A DNA stretch of 64,000 nt from Hydractinia symbiolongicarpus (GCF_029227915.1 NC_079881.1:11941501-12005500); one strand, 5' to 3'; shown: positions 20,220-33,475, counted from the stretch's first letter. Program-made: numbers and translations. Notes: generated by a model from the letters alone, not told the origin.

Positions 20220-20941
20220 TCTATATAATAATACGCTAAGTGTGTCTGTGTGTCTGTGACAGGCAAAGTGGATGTGTTCATTTTCCTTTGATGTTGCCGA
20301 AAAATTCATGTCTAATATGTTAAATTTTCTGACGTTACAGTGCGACGAAAATAACACTACTTTAACGTCAATAGCTTATATTAAATTAATGAAGCCATTA
20401 CAGTGCACTTAAAATTTTGAGGCCAAATAACTTGGAAACGAGGTGGTGACGTCAATGTTTTTTCACCTAAACAAAACTAGGGACTACCAGAGACCAATTT
20501 GGGTAAGTTTTCCAAATCTAGGTCTCCAAATCCGTTTCGCAATGGGCGTCATCAAAAAACCTTTAAACCACAATATCTCTGCATCCGTTTGTCAAAAGTA
20601 CACGATCCTATACATTTTCTTGATCAGCGTTTCAAGAGCTATATGATGAAGGCACCGAGTATACAAATTTCGAAAGAAAAAATTTTTGTTGGATTATTAG
20701 GGACTTTGCTGACGTCAGCAAAATTTTTAAACCCTTATATCTCATTAACCATTCATCAAAAGCACGTGATTATATGCATTTTCTTGACCAGCGCTTGAAG
20801 CTTTATACAATAGAGGCAAAGTAAAAACCAGGTTCTAATTTTTTTTGCAGGTGGGTTGCTGACGTCATCAAAATTCAAATGAAGCTTCCTTTTAATTTTT
20901 ATCTTGCCTCAGTGGATATTTCCACGGGCACTATCGACTAG
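20220..20941 (+). mobile_element. Non-autonomous Helitron-like element C, complete
   Basis: Begins TCTATATAATAATACG immediately after element B's CTAG, and ends with hairpin GTGGATATTTCCAC and CTAG at 20938-20941, followed by T of a (TAA)n run; 722 bp. Related to B, with an additional internal block. Confidence 0.7.
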
Positions 20942-20955
20942 TAATAATAATAATA

Positions 20956-22180
20956 CGGAACTCCTTTTCTTCTTCTCAATTACACAAGAAAAGTTTGATT
21001 TGGAGCACATTAAGTATCTAGGCAGCTAAAATAGATTTATTAAAACAATCAATGAACGCTTGTAGAATTTTTTGTGTTCTTACAAAGAGCAGTCAGGTTT
21101 AACGATCTTGATAAATATTTTCAGAACTGGAACAGAATAGATATAGAAGTCATCTTATAAAAGCTTTCACGTTCAAAAGAATTAAACTTACTTGTTGGTT
21201 ATATCGAGAAGTTGTTTAACGTTAAGAACTGCAATATATTGTCTTGAAAACTTAGAAAATCGCATCTTGCGATCGTAAAACGTAAAATATCGATATTAAA
21301 AAGCTGGAAAGCTCTTTAAAAATGACGAAATTGTCGCTGTGACTGTTTCTAGTTGTTATTGCAGCAGTAATTTCGAACAATGTCGAAATGCATTATCTAA
21401 ACTGAAATATTAGTCATCAATTTCGGCCCAAACACTAGCTAGTGGGCCTAAGACGTTCAACACCTTAGCAGCAGTCATTGAGGCCCTTGTCTGCTTGATC
21501 ATAGGCCCCAATCTCCTTCCAAAAAGGATGTCCGTTCAAATACGATATTAATCTGTAGATCTTATAATGATTTCACGAAATGAAATCGGATGACTAAGAA
21601 TGAAGATAATTAATCGACACATCAATGGACACATCAATCGACACATCAATCGACACATCACAAGATAAAATCAAATGATATATACGTAAAACTTGTAATC
21701 TACACCGAATAACTCGAACTTTCATTATCTCGAACCATTTTCTTTGTTCCCTTGAACTTTTGTTATTACTTTCTGTTGAAAAACTCCGGTTAACTCAAAC
21801 CTCGGATAACTGGAACATTTGTTAACTTCACTTTTTTTCGTCCCACCTTGAGCCTAATTTATTTGGATAACTCGAATTTTTTACTCGAGAAAAGGAAATC
21901 AACGACTATATAAATATCAGGGTCTTTTTTTAGTTTTTATTAACTCCTAATGTAATTTAGATAAATAATGTTGTCTGCAAAGGTAAACTTAACTTACAAG
22001 GAACTTGCGTTTTTCATCGCCAAGAATTGCACCATTTCCGGTAACTGTTGGCCTCACCTCGTAAAAAAATCGCTTAAACTACAAACTCTAATCTCAGTTT
22101 AGACTAAATTCGACTTAACGGGAGTATAAGTTTAACTCGAACATTTGTTAAGTCGAACAATTTTTCTCGGTCCCTTGGAG
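20956..22180. other. No gene seen
   Basis: AT-rich. A short run of ACACATCAATCG repeats at about 21615-21660 is the only structure noted. Confidence 0.3.
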
Positions 22181-22182
22181 GC

Positions 22183-22385
<203 letters not shown>

Positions 22386-22620
22386 CAATATTCATGTTCC
22401 CGAAATTGAATTCTAACGTTCCCGTTTTTCTAAATTGTTCCCTAAATTGAAATATATTATTTCAATATCGGGAACATGTTCCCGAAATTAAAATTTTTGT
22501 TTCCGTTGTTCCCTAAAATGAAATAATAGCATTTCAATTTCGGGAACATGTTCCCGATTCTGAAATTGATGTTCCTTTTTGTTCCCGAAATTGATTTTTT
22601 TAAAAAACAGGTTCCTTTGT
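22386..22620 (+). repeat. GTTCCCGAAATT-rich repeat with CGGGAACATGTTCCCG palindromes
   Basis: GTTCCCGAAATTGAA-type words recur about every 40-60 bp, and the 16-bp perfect palindrome CGGGAACATGTTCCCG occurs twice (about 22469 and 22540). Related words recur at 26637-27390 next to a second tetranucleotide array. Confidence 0.6.
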
Positions 22621-25600
22621 TTTGTTCATCGGCTACATAAATTCAGAAACGCGTCCAAGCGCAAAGAAGGAGAGCACTGTTGTTCTTGAGTGCGGGAAAG
22701 TTTCTACTTCTCTGTTTGTTTACTTTTGTTCTAGAGTGCAGGGAAGCTTTTACTTCCGTTTTTTTTAAGATAGATGTACTTATATTACATGGCTGGCTAT
22801 AGCTGGCAAAGCTAAATAATTTTGCAGCTGATGTAACTGATCCTTTTTGAAAGCAGCGGTTGGCGGTAGCTTAGTCAAGAACATACTGGGCTTGTTCAGA
22901 TTTCAGATGGATATAGCTAGCTATATATATAAAAAATTAAAACAAGTGTTGTGGTTTGCCAATCAGGAAGAACTAACAATTAGCCTGTAACACAGAAGTA
23001 TATAGTTAGCTTATATACAGGATATAATTATACTGTATTTGGTAACTATCAGCTTAAGGCTAATCATCAGTTCTTCCTGACTGTTTGTGTGCTGGTTTCG
23101 ATCTATAACGTTGTGATAAATCCATTATGAATTGAGGGGTAGTAAAAGAAACAGTACATTGATAACTTCGTAGTTAGCTATAGCATCAAAATAGTCCATT
23201 GCTTTTAGATTCACAAAATGGCATTTTACTTGAGATACAAATGGCTTTCATATTTTTCAGGCGTATTTCGGACTGTTTCAAAAAACTATATTTTTAAAAA
23301 TGGCATCACATTTTGGATGCAAAATTCAAATAACGAATATTGTTTGATACTATATGTATATTCTTTTTAATAACTTGTGGTTAACTTATTTTTAACGTTA
23401 AAGCTTACTTCACGTGACAAAAAAGTTTTAAATTGAAGCAATATTTGTTTGATTTGATTTGATTGATCATTTCCAGCCTCTAATAACCGCTGATCATTCG
23501 CTAAAAATTCGAATGAAAGAATTCAAATCACTTGTTGAAAAACACGAAATCGAAGATATTCTCATTAAGTACGGTGAAGAGACACTTTTATCAAAAGTTA
23601 GAACGGAAAGAAAAAATTTCCTGCAAAGCAAAAAGAGAAAAACCGGCACTTTAAAAGATTAATACGTTAATGCTTGACTTTTTTGTAATATATTTTTTGT
23701 TTTCACACGCATCTGTTTATTTTAGGATCAGCGTTAATGTAAGAATTATTGACGCTACTTTTTGTTTATGTAATCTTTTTCCCCCAAGTTTTCATTTATT
23801 ATTTTTTTAAAAAGCTGTAGAGAAAACTTCCCTTGTTCGAACCATTTTCGTTCTATTGTCGAGGATAGGATACGGACGTTTTTACTAACTGTGCTTGTGT
23901 ATTACATTTTGAACGCTATTTCGTTATTAATTGGACGTAAAACTAAGATGTTTTCACGTTATGAAGAAAACGCAAGTTGATTCGTTTCCCAAGGTTTTTT
24001 TATTTTTTGCGAATTTTAGTTTGTGTTTAAATATGCATTCTTTCCAATTTCTTAAACAAAATGTGTTTATTTTAAAGAAATAAATATTTTATTTGCTTCA
24101 GTTCTTCTTTGTACTGTACGTATATTTTTCGAAATTTACTATTAAGCATGATTTTTTTTTATCAGGTTAGGTCGTAAAAGCAAATAAATTCAATATCGTT
24201 AATCATCTTAATAGTATAAACAAGAAAAAGAGCATCTTTTGTCTTACAGAAGGCTTATATCACTTTATTCTAGTAATAAACATAAATTGCATTACATTAC
24301 TTTACGCGCTTCTTTACTTTCTTTATGCGTACTATAGGACGTTTCATTTCCCTAGTTGCCGTCGTCTAAATTTCCGTCTTTTTTACGTAAGATCGATAAT
24401 GACTGGTCCACTTCGGAATAAGAGCCCTGGTTAGGACAATAAATTTACAACAAGCGCTCAAGTCAAAGATTTCTTACAAAATATTTTTGTGACACCAGTT
24501 GTTATTAGTCTCTGCTCGAAAAGATCACGAGAACATTGAACTTTGGTAATTCGATAAAATGAATTTGATTTTAATTTTTAGGCACAATTTTTTAAAGCCT
24601 GGTCACGAGTGAAAATTATTGATGATAACCTTGTGAGGTCGATGTTCACGCACGAAAAACATTTTGTAGACCAGAACGGATAAACTAACAATGCGTCGCA
24701 AATATGCAATTTTAAGTTGTTGTGTGATAATCTAAACGGAAAATTTACCGATCTTGGTAAGAAAAAAGGTTGTTATGTTGTGAACGTTTTTTAAAATATG
24801 TGGGAGGACAGAACAATTTTTCCGTGTGTGCACATTTGCCCTTACAGTATCATGTCACAATTAATTCACACGTATGCAGTATTTATTCTTTTTTATCCAG
24901 CCATAAAGTTCAGGTCTCATGTCCCTGAGAAGATTCTCTCACTAAGTAACCCCCGTACTCCGCCCCATTGCTAGAGACCTCAATTCCGACCTTAACTAGC
25001 CCTGTATTGGACGAAATATAATATGCCACACCAATTTTTAGCGAAAATAAATTCATTTGATAAAAGTCTGGAAAAAGTAGGGGTTTTTTGTGTGTTAAAG
25101 TCTACAAATAGAAATGCACGAGATTTTTTCTAGAAGAGCTCTGCATTTTTACTCAGTCTAGCTATGAAACGTGAAAGCAAGGACAATGGTTTCTTACTAA
25201 CATTTTTTGGCTAGTTGTCATGGTAACCCGTTTCTTCGAAAATTGGGCCTTTTGGACAACATTCAACGTTTGCTCTTGCCAAAAAGGAGAAGAAAGAGTG
25301 CTGTTTTTACAGTTTTGATGTGCGTTCTTGTATTTTTTTTAGACCTGTGCACAAAATAATAAAATATTATTTTTTTTAAAGTGTCCTTGTCTTTCACAAA
25401 ATCTTGCGTTAGTCGCGGGAAGGACTAAAATGCAGGGATTCAATTCATATTGAGGAGAATACTATTTTTCATTGAATTCTCAATTAAATTTTGTATCCTG
25501 AAAAAAATAGAAAAATATTTTCAAAATCTAAAATTTTCCAACGGGGTTTACTTTGTAATGAATTTTGATCATCTTCGTTTTCTTTTATCGGAAGATTGTT

Positions 25601-26630
25601 CAATTACAATAATAGTTTATCACACACTTAGGGTTTAACAAAGGAAATACAAAACCCAAGCTTGCTATTACGAAAAGTACAAAAGCTTTTTCTTTCTGCA
25701 TTATCGGCACATACGCACACGCGCATCGTGGGCTACGCTAGCGAAGTAGACTTTCTTCGCGTTAATTTTCTGTGCTTCAGGGCACAAACCACACTTAAAC
25801 AAAAACAATCAATTTGAATACCGCCGTCGGCCATTAAATATATCAGCTTAAGTTTAGGTGACAGGCCATCAAAATATTATGCAATATCAAACGCTTTTAA
25901 CGGTGCGTTTCGAGCAGACATGTAGTGTAACAACCATGTTATACCAATGATGAACAATTTTTAATCGAAAATATAACAGCATCCGTTTCGCAAAGAACAA
26001 TATCTTATTTTTCACAGCTTTTGTAACGTCTCCACCTCCATTAGTTACAACAGCCGTTAAAAAATGATCTTTTATTATCGGGGAATTTAGATTGCGTATT
26101 AGCGACTGCGACACAGGCCGTTTAACGGTTTACTAATCACCACGATAGTGCAGGATTCATTCTATAGACATACACGGTTTTTACTCAAAGAAGAGGTAGT
26201 CGCTAACATGCAACCTTTTAATTTTATATACCACATATAGTAAAGTAAATCTGGTGGCGATTCCGTGTACGGTTCTTGACTATCGATCATTTTTCTTCAG
26301 GCAGTAGTGGAACTCTGGGTCTAAGTTTGGAATGTTGTTACTTATCTCTTAAGACTTGGGCAGCAGCAGGACAACCAAGAATTTTATGTTTTTATTCTCA
26401 ACATTCCACTGACAGTTACGACACCCCATCTTTCTGCCAATATGTACGCTCATTTTTGCAATAATGAAGTCACTCTAGATAGTTTTCTTGTTGTTTTTCA
26501 GTGGTATCTTTTTCCGTAGGATGTGTCAAGAGGAAATGTAGCGTTTTATTTAAAAATTCCTAAAAACACTTACCTATAAAACGAAAAAACAAGAAAACTA
26601 TGTTCCGCGCCGTGTCTTAAAACGAGTAAT
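22621..26630. other. No supported gene
   Basis: AT-rich. The plus-strand frame 23459-23662 (67 codons, lysine-rich C-terminus, LKIRMKEFKSLVEKHEIED) looks helical but has no family match I can recognise; it could be the end of an exon. Nothing else is coding-like. An imperfect inverted repeat around AGTTTTCTTGTT (about 26477) and AACAAGAAAACT (about 26588) was noted. Confidence 0.25.
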
Positions 26631-26636
26631 AAATAG

Positions 26637-27410
26637 TTCCCGAAATTGAAAATTGAAAAGTTTGATTATCGCGATTTTGGACTTAAAAATACATAGTTTA
26701 ATTTTGCTGCTTATCAACAGTTGACAACCCGGGCGTGCAATATTTATCACATCATCTTAAGCTGAAACAATTTCTTTGACAGTGTTATGGGAACGCGCAT
26801 TCCAAAAACATCATGTTCCCGAAATTGAAAATACGGATTTTGTCTCGTTTTAGAGGTAAACGAGACACGCTTGACATGTATTACATATATAACACTAGCG
26901 AGGATGTCCAGGTAACCATTTTTGCTCATTGATGTCTCAACATCGTGTTGCAAAAGAAGATAAAGCTATAGATCGTGCTGTCACGAAAACGGTTTTCGGT
27001 GCTGTTTAAAAGAGCAACGAAGACTTGCCTTGTTATACTTGCAGAGGACATTCTGCTCTCCAAAAAAACTGTATTTTGTAGATAGATAAGTGATGTTGTT
27101 GATGAAATTAGGTGAATTAAATGCGTTTTAGTCAACATATCAAGGGCTTGCTCTCAGGGTCTATACCAGCGTTTGACGGGGGTTTGGTAGGCGAAATAAA
27201 TACTGATGTTCCCGAAATTGTAAACAGTCCACGGATACCACAAAGACATAAAATCATTTTAAATATTAATTCACACAGAACAACAATTACGTTCTAATTC
27301 AAAATAACCCAACCAACCCGAGTTTTAATTGCCCAAGCTGTATTTACAGATAAAAATAGTTGTTCCCTTGATTTTAATTTCGGGAACGTAGTGTCCAATT
27401 CATGAATCTG
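26637..27410 (+). repeat. Second region of the GTTCCCGAAATT repeat
   Basis: GTTCCCGAAATTGAA occurs at about 26636, 26815 and 27210, and an inverted TTTCGGGAACG lies at about 27378, again next to a (AAAT)n array, as at 22.2-22.6 kb. Confidence 0.5.
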
Positions 27411-27414
27411 CAAA

Positions 27415-27501
<87 letters not shown>

Positions 27502-27504
27502 ATA
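27411..27504 (+). repeat. (AAAT)n microsatellite
   Basis: About 23 uninterrupted tetranucleotide copies, adjoining the GTTCCCGAAATT repeat. Confidence 0.95.
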
Positions 27505-27674
27505 CTTAGGCTAGAAATAATGCCTCTTTCAAACATTTTGCATTTCGCAAATACAAGACTAGTATAAACTTTAAAGTCATTCTACCATTACAATGTGTTA
27601 AAAAACAATTCTTATGACTGTTGTTTGAAAGTGTTTGGCAAGATAAGTGTTTAAAATACTCTTTGAAACTAATC

Positions 27675-28044
27675 TCCATTAAGCGAATTTTGGTCGGTCG
27701 GGCTCTAGCGATTAGGATGTGCGCATACGCATAAGGTTGTTTACGTAAAACTACGTAACATGAGCTGTTCGTTGAGATCGCCAAAGGAGTTGAAACAGTT
27801 TGAACTTTTTCAGCGATCGTTTGCGATTTTTGACGTCACATATCTTTGACAGTCAATCAGAATCAAAATTATAAAATTATACTCCAAAAAATGTGCTAAA
27901 ATATTTTTTTACTGAAGAAAATCCACGTTTTCACTTTAAACTTTTGTCGCTCATCTTACGTCGCTATGGCATATAGAAATTTAATAGCCGCTTTTCCTCC
28001 GGATTCGCTAGAGCCCGAGCAACCAAAATTTGCCTAATGGATAT
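27675..28044 (+). mobile_element. MITE with about 40 bp imperfect terminal inverted repeats
   Basis: Left end CCATTAAGCGAATTTTGG then TCGGTCGGGCTCTAGCGA. The right end reverse-complemented reads CCATTAGGCAAATTTTGG then TTGCTCGGGCTCTAGCGA. Interior non-coding. The target duplication is unclear, so the superfamily is not assigned. Confidence 0.55.
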
Positions 28045-28306
28045 CAACCTTAACGCACTCGCACGGTAGATAATTCTTGGAATAGATGAGCTTTTGTTTT
28101 ACTCTCAGATATAGTTTTGTTCTGAACTCAAGTTTATTTTTTGCTTGTTTTATTACCTTCATCCTTATTACATAATCCTTAATACAGCAAAATTGAGTAG
28201 TGTGACAACAGCTTTTAATAATAGATTTTGCATCGTGTTGACTTCAAACCTACAGAACTTCCTTTCTTACTTGGTATGTACTAAATCATGCAGGCCGCAT
28301 ATGCAT

Positions 28307-28349
28307 AAATATTATAAACGCGTGCTATATGCACGCGTTTATAATATTT
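28307..28349. repeat. Perfect 19-bp inverted repeat with 5-nt loop
   Basis: Left arm AAATATTATAAACGCGTGC, loop TATAT, and the exact reverse complement as right arm. It lies 70 nt past the stop of the beta-helix gene, in its probable 3' UTR. Confidence 0.8.
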
Positions 28350-28418
28350 CCTTTCATCGTTACTTTGGAACATTACAAATAAAAATAGTCCTTTAAACAG
28401 TATAATTACATTGTATTG

Positions 28419-31400
28419 TTAGCAGCTACACATTTCAGACCATTTAACTTTTCTTATACATTTCCTAATTCTCCAAATAATCTTTTTAACTGCAACATAT
28501 GATAAAATAATCAAAACTACCAATGGTGGTAGTGATAAAGCAATATTTTTAACCCAAATAAAAACAAGATTGATAAGATCGAAACCGGGTAACCTTGAAA
28601 GATCATGCATGTAATCCAAGGCCCAAATTAAATCAAAAATATTGAGCAACAGTAAAATGGACAACGATAGTGTTTCCATTCTGTTAAGGGCGTTGCTATG
28701 AAATGGACTTTTATACCAGTGATGCAGTAGGAAAACTAAAAGTGTGGGGAAAGTGGTTAGCATTCTGAATACTGGATTGATGATGCATATACACAAGGCA
28801 GACAAGATTAGACGTCGAATCAAGACAACAACCTCCCAGTTTATGACACTCTCTTCAGACGTACTTTTTCGATATGGTTTAGTAAACAACTCCAAGATGC
28901 TATCCTTTTCCTTCTTGTTGTCAGGAATTTCAGTGGCATCAAAGTCAAAACCCGTCTTTCTTTTCAATATGTACTGATAACTTGCATATGGAGGAAAGGA
29001 AAAGCAGATGTAAAATTGTGTAACAGATACCTTCCCTTTCTCCAGCATCTTTACCGACATATATGTCGTGAAAGGAAATGGCACAATCCAAATGCAGAAG
29101 AACACCATAATAAGATATTGCCACCATGAATAACAAACAACATCACCTTGTATGTACAAATAATGTGTGTCGTTTATATTGACGCAATTCATCATTTTTA
29201 TACAGAATGATGATATTCCTGTGTAACCAAGCAATGCCAGTTGAATTAGGCACGATCTAATTTTTATTTGAAAATAGGGCTCATGCCTTGTCCACATAAA
29301 GAAACATCTTTTTGAACAAAAATGTAATGTAAAAAGTAATGTAATTGCTGTAGGAAAGGCAGCTGTTTGGATAAATTCCTTGCCAATAGTTGTGAGATTT
29401 TCCCTGGCACATATATTTAAGAACTTCGTTGAAATAAATTCAAAGTTAAGTGCAGATGTAATCGCTTTTCTAAACTCGCTTAAAATATCTGATTTTCTCT
29501 GATCGTGTTGTTTGATTCGAAGCAACCTTTCAATCTGATAAAAGAAGAATACAATCGTCGTAACGCCTGCGATGTTTCTTGACATGTTTGAATATCTAGG
29601 TCTTAAAGAGAGCACATTTGTTGAATGGTTGATGTTATCGTTTTCTTCATCTTTTTGAGATACACAGCCCTCACTGTTCTCAATCAAGGGTTGCATTAAA
29701 TCGCCAGTGGTGTCTGGTTTACTCTTAACGCCTCTTATATACTTCAGAACAAACAAGAATATGTCCTTGTAGTAAAGAAAGAGAACTGAATAAATAATTA
29801 TATAGAGCAAGTACAGGACCCAAAACAAATGTTTCCAACAACTTCTTTTTGTAATACACCTACCATCGAAGTAATTGACTCTAGAACCAGATTTACACGA
29901 ACCACATAAAACTCCATATCTGTTAATATTGCAGGTATTATAGGACGTGCATTTAGTACCATAAGATGAGCAGCAATAGGATGAAGGACAAGGTATGAAT
30001 ATTATATCAGATTTATCCGATGACAGATATCCCCAAAAATTACCACGACTGACTACTCCGTTGTCACATATTGCACCAGATGGACATCTTTGACACTTTG
30101 CGTTAAGATTTAATGCTGTTAGGTTTTCATGTTTATATTTTATTTCGATACTTCCATTATTAATTGAATATGTGTCCTTCCTACATCTGACACAGCGTAG
30201 ATTAGAAATCCAATTCTCTTCCTTATCTTTCACAAATATTGCTACAGCATTATGGTTCTCAGGGCATTTAAATTTGAAAAAATCACTTGCAGATCTTTTC
30301 TTTCTGATGCAACCTTTATCACACGAAAAGCCATCTGCTATCGGCCAATCAAACAGTGTTGACGCGATTTTCATGCAGACATTAAGTAAACTTGTCTCCA
30401 CTGTTGAATAGATTATAATACCAGCACTTGATGGAAATTTGGGTTCTACCAAGAAAGTAACGTTTCGCATCTTTACTTCTGCTTTTATTTGTTGCTTGCC
30501 GGTATATAAACTTCCGCCTAACATTATGGCGGAGTTTGAGATAAATCGGGAATTCGCGATAAGAAGATACAACATGCCCATCACGTAGTAGATTGCTCCT
30601 CCATTCGTAGCCGTATTATTGAAGAAATAACATTTTGATATCAGACACTTGCTACCTCTTAAATATAAAGCACCTCCATTGTAACCAGTGTTACTTGTGA
30701 AGCTTGAACGTGTCACCGTAACTGAAAGAGCATTTTCTATTTTCAATGCAGTGGCAATATAACCATTAAACTCAGAATGTTTTATATAAATTGATGAGCA
30801 ATACAAGAGTTCCAACGCATTTCCATTTTTTTTTGTATTAATAAATTTAGTATTAATTATCCATATTTTTTTGCTATTACTAGCAGATGGGATGCATGAA
30901 ATAGCAACCCCACCGTTATTTCTAAATAAGCTATCTCTTATTTGAATATCACAGACATATGCTCCGTGTATTGAGAGCAGTGAAAAGTCACGTGTGTGCT
31001 CATGTATAGTGGTGTTAATGATATTTATTTTCAAGTATTTAGTTTCGTCAAAAGCCAAAGTTGAATCAACAAAAGTACTGTTAAATATTTCCACGGCTAT
31101 ATTTTTTTGTATTTCATTCATGAGAGTTCGAAGAAATCGCAATGAACTTTCAACAAGACACTGTTTTACCTGGACCGTTATATTAGATACGATGGAGACC
31201 AATGGTGCGTCGTAAAATCGAATTCCATATATGGTTAAAATACATTCCTGTTTGCAATGAAAGACAGTATGTTGAAGTTCATATGATGGTTTTAGTTTTT
31301 TATATACCGAAACAGTCGGACGAACATTTCCAGTGTTTGTGATCGTAATTTCTCGTTCAAGTAGGAACGTTTTATTAATCAGATACTTGTAAGGATTTAC

Positions 31401-31555
31401 CACATCATTACCTCCATCTAATCGAATGACAATTTTTAACTTGGAGATTTTGTTTTCAAGAACGTACTGCAACGAGCGGCAAGGTAATATTACTTGATGT
31501 CCACAATTCTTATGATCGTTGCCATTGAGTTTTGAAACAAAAATGTCAGATGAAT
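28419..31555 (-). CDS. Main exon of a beta-helix, cysteine-rich, multi-pass membrane protein (about 1063 residues with exon 1)
   Basis: Open from a 3' splice site (TTAATTTAG|AT at 31556-31555) to stop 28419; the ATG at 31472 is internal, because the in-frame upstream part SDIFVSKLNGNDHKNCGHQV is conserved in the duplicate at 47-50 kb. About residues 45-410 hold short beta-strand turns with Asn/Gly/Ser ladders (NNGGVAISC, NTGYNGGALYLRG, NTATNGGAIYY), a right-handed parallel beta-helix. About 435-590 is Cys-rich (CVRCRKDTY, CQRCPSGAICDNG, CGSCKSGS). From about 594, eight or nine hydrophobic segments follow (including WVLYLLYIIIYSVLFLYY, LIQLALLGYTGISSF, LPPLVVLIILSYVAV) with an acidic cytoplasmic loop near 625-665 and a short basic tail. 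Many N-x-S/T sites are present in the extracellular half. It is a predicted cell-surface receptor or adhesion-like protein with unknown ligand. Phase fits exon 1 at 38397-38451. Confidence 0.8.
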
Positions 31556-31599
31556 CTAAATTAATAAAAAAAAATTAAAGAAATACCAATTACCAAATA

Positions 31600-32150
31600 G
31601 CCATGGTAGCCTTGTGATCACTAAAAAAATCATTTTTCTTTTTATGAGTACCTTGGACTCGTATCTGATTAATGGTTGATGATTTAAATTCTTTTCTTAT
31701 GTTATTTAAATAAATATTTTTTATCATTTCATATTTTTACGATATTAAAAAGTTTATATCTTATGTATTAATACGCTACTTTTGTCGGTCTTTCTGTCAG
31801 AGGCGCCCGCCCTTTTCCGAAGAAACCCAAAATTAGCTCCATCGTTTCAATGCTGAAGACTTTATTTTTGTTGATTTCGCGTTGTGGCAAGAAATTTAAA
31901 AAATGACTGATTAAAATAGCAGGAAACGAGCGTGAGTAACTTCAATTTTTCAAATAAATTCATAAATAATTTAAGGAGCTATTTTTCAGTGTTGAATTTA
32001 CAAAAAGTAGAGATAGGCTAACTATCACTTTTGTTTTAAAGCTAAATTTTATTGGATCATTGAATTGCTCATTAAGCAATAGATGATTCATGTAACTGGA
32101 ACTGACTGTACAGTCAATAAGGGATATCTGGATTTTTTACAAGATGGAAT
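31600..32150. other. Intron sequence, nothing recognised
   Basis: AT-rich, with no repeats or coding signal I can name. Confidence 0.3.
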
Positions 32151-32154
32151 TATG

Positions 32155-32440
32155 CAGATATGGTATAGAGGTAGCGCACTAGCCTTGTAATCATTAGGTA
32201 TCGAGTACGAGTCCCCACTCCGGTGCGTTTTAAATGTAGTGTTGTCAGCCCATTTAGTGCCATCTACCTACCGCTAACCGACTTGTGTGGCAGGCAAGCA
32301 AGTAAAAGCAATGCTATACGTATCTCTGGCGGTAATGTAACATATTTTCAGTCGGAGGGGAGGAAGAGATGGAATCCCCAAGGACGGTAAAACTTCCCGG
32401 TACTTATTTACTTACTTACTCACTTACTTATGAAGAATCA
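32155..32440 (+). mobile_element. tRNA-derived SINE
   Basis: The head reads GTATAGAGGTAGCGCACTAG, then CCTTGTAATC, then GAGTACGAGTCCCC, recalling the A box, a TGT anticodon loop (tRNA-Thr) and a degenerate B box. A tRNA-unrelated body follows, then a simple ACTTACTT-type tail (about 32401-32430). It lies within the intron of the beta-helix gene. Confidence 0.5.
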
Positions 32441-32449
32441 AACACTAAA

Positions 32450-33235
32450 TTTTATTTATCGTTTCTTTACAATATAAGTACAAGTCAGAAAGTACCCGCG
32501 GCCTTTTTGACAGGGCTTAACTTTGGCGCGGAATGTAACTGAGTGCAGAAATTTTGTGACTTTTCCTATTTTATATTGGGGCTTGTAAAGCAAAAAAAAA
32601 ATTGTACTTTCTATTTAATTTTACGGACGTGGGATATTTTCAGTCGTAAACTTTAACAAGTCTGACATACATGTATGTTTATGTACGTTCGTTACCGGAT
32701 GGTTAGCTTAGCTTAGTAAATGTTGCTAAGGAGATATAGGTGTCCTAGGGATGGCCTATTTTAGATATGTATGAAGTTATTTATAATTCTAATGACGTTA
32801 TCAAATATTTTTTATCTGGTATCTGTTTGTGTTAAGACTTTCTACACGTATGTCAAGTTTTATCACGTGAGCCCGAGATTTACCTTTATCTTAGTTTTTG
32901 CCTAACTACCAGGGAACGTGCTAATGATCAACTTTTTATATTAATTTTGTCCTTTCTAGTAAGTGTAAAAATATCAGTTTATTTACTTTGTACAAATGCA
33001 CTGTTTTTTAAAACATTACAAAAACATTACAAAGAAGTGTAAAACGGGTCAAGAGAATTAGCAAAAAATATCTTCCAAATTGTTTCATCATAGTTTTAAG
33101 AAAAAGAGTGGTGACAAACAATGGTCTATTGTTTATGGTTTTACAAGCGTATGAAACACACTAGCACCCAGTTCTCCGATCCTGCACAGAAGTTCAGAAA
33201 GGCGAATTTTTAACTGTTGTTTGGACTTTATGTTT
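32450..33235. other. Intron sequence, nothing recognised
   Basis: AT-rich with no coding or clear repeat signal. Confidence 0.3.
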
Positions 33236-33239
33236 GGGT

Positions 33240-33475
33240 TTATTTGTTGCAACTGTTGCTATACCTCGTGAAAATTGTGCTGTAATTGGATGCCCTGCAT
33301 CAACGGTAAACAACGAGCTCAGTAGTTTTAAAGTTTCACTACCGAATACTAATGTAAGCAAAAAGAAAACTTCAGTATGATCACAAAAGATTAGGTCATT
33401 GATGTTAGGCTGAAAAAACGCATCGCAACATTTAAATAAAATAAATCCGAACGTCATTTTTCTCCAGAACAAATC
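33240..33475 (+). pseudogene. Decayed THAP-type zinc finger remnant
   Basis: A plus-strand frame reads ENCAVIGCPASTVNNELSSF with a C-x4-C pair and the aromatic/hydrophobic spacing expected of the start of a THAP domain, then a stop and a shifted continuation. It lies just before a P-element-like transposase scrap on the same strand. Confidence 0.4.

Noticed and set aside
19560-20900. CRISPR-like spaced repeats
   Set aside because: The repeats are Helitron interiors with long, non-unique intervals; the genome is eukaryotic.
23459-23662. 67-residue lysine-rich helix
   Set aside because: No homology recognised and no gene context.
27294-27536. Similar repeat protein on the minus strand
   Set aside because: Translation of the (AAAT)n array with flanking sequence.
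32155-32240. Functional tRNA gene
   Set aside because: Box B is degenerate and no full cloverleaf can be drawn; a SINE head explains it better.
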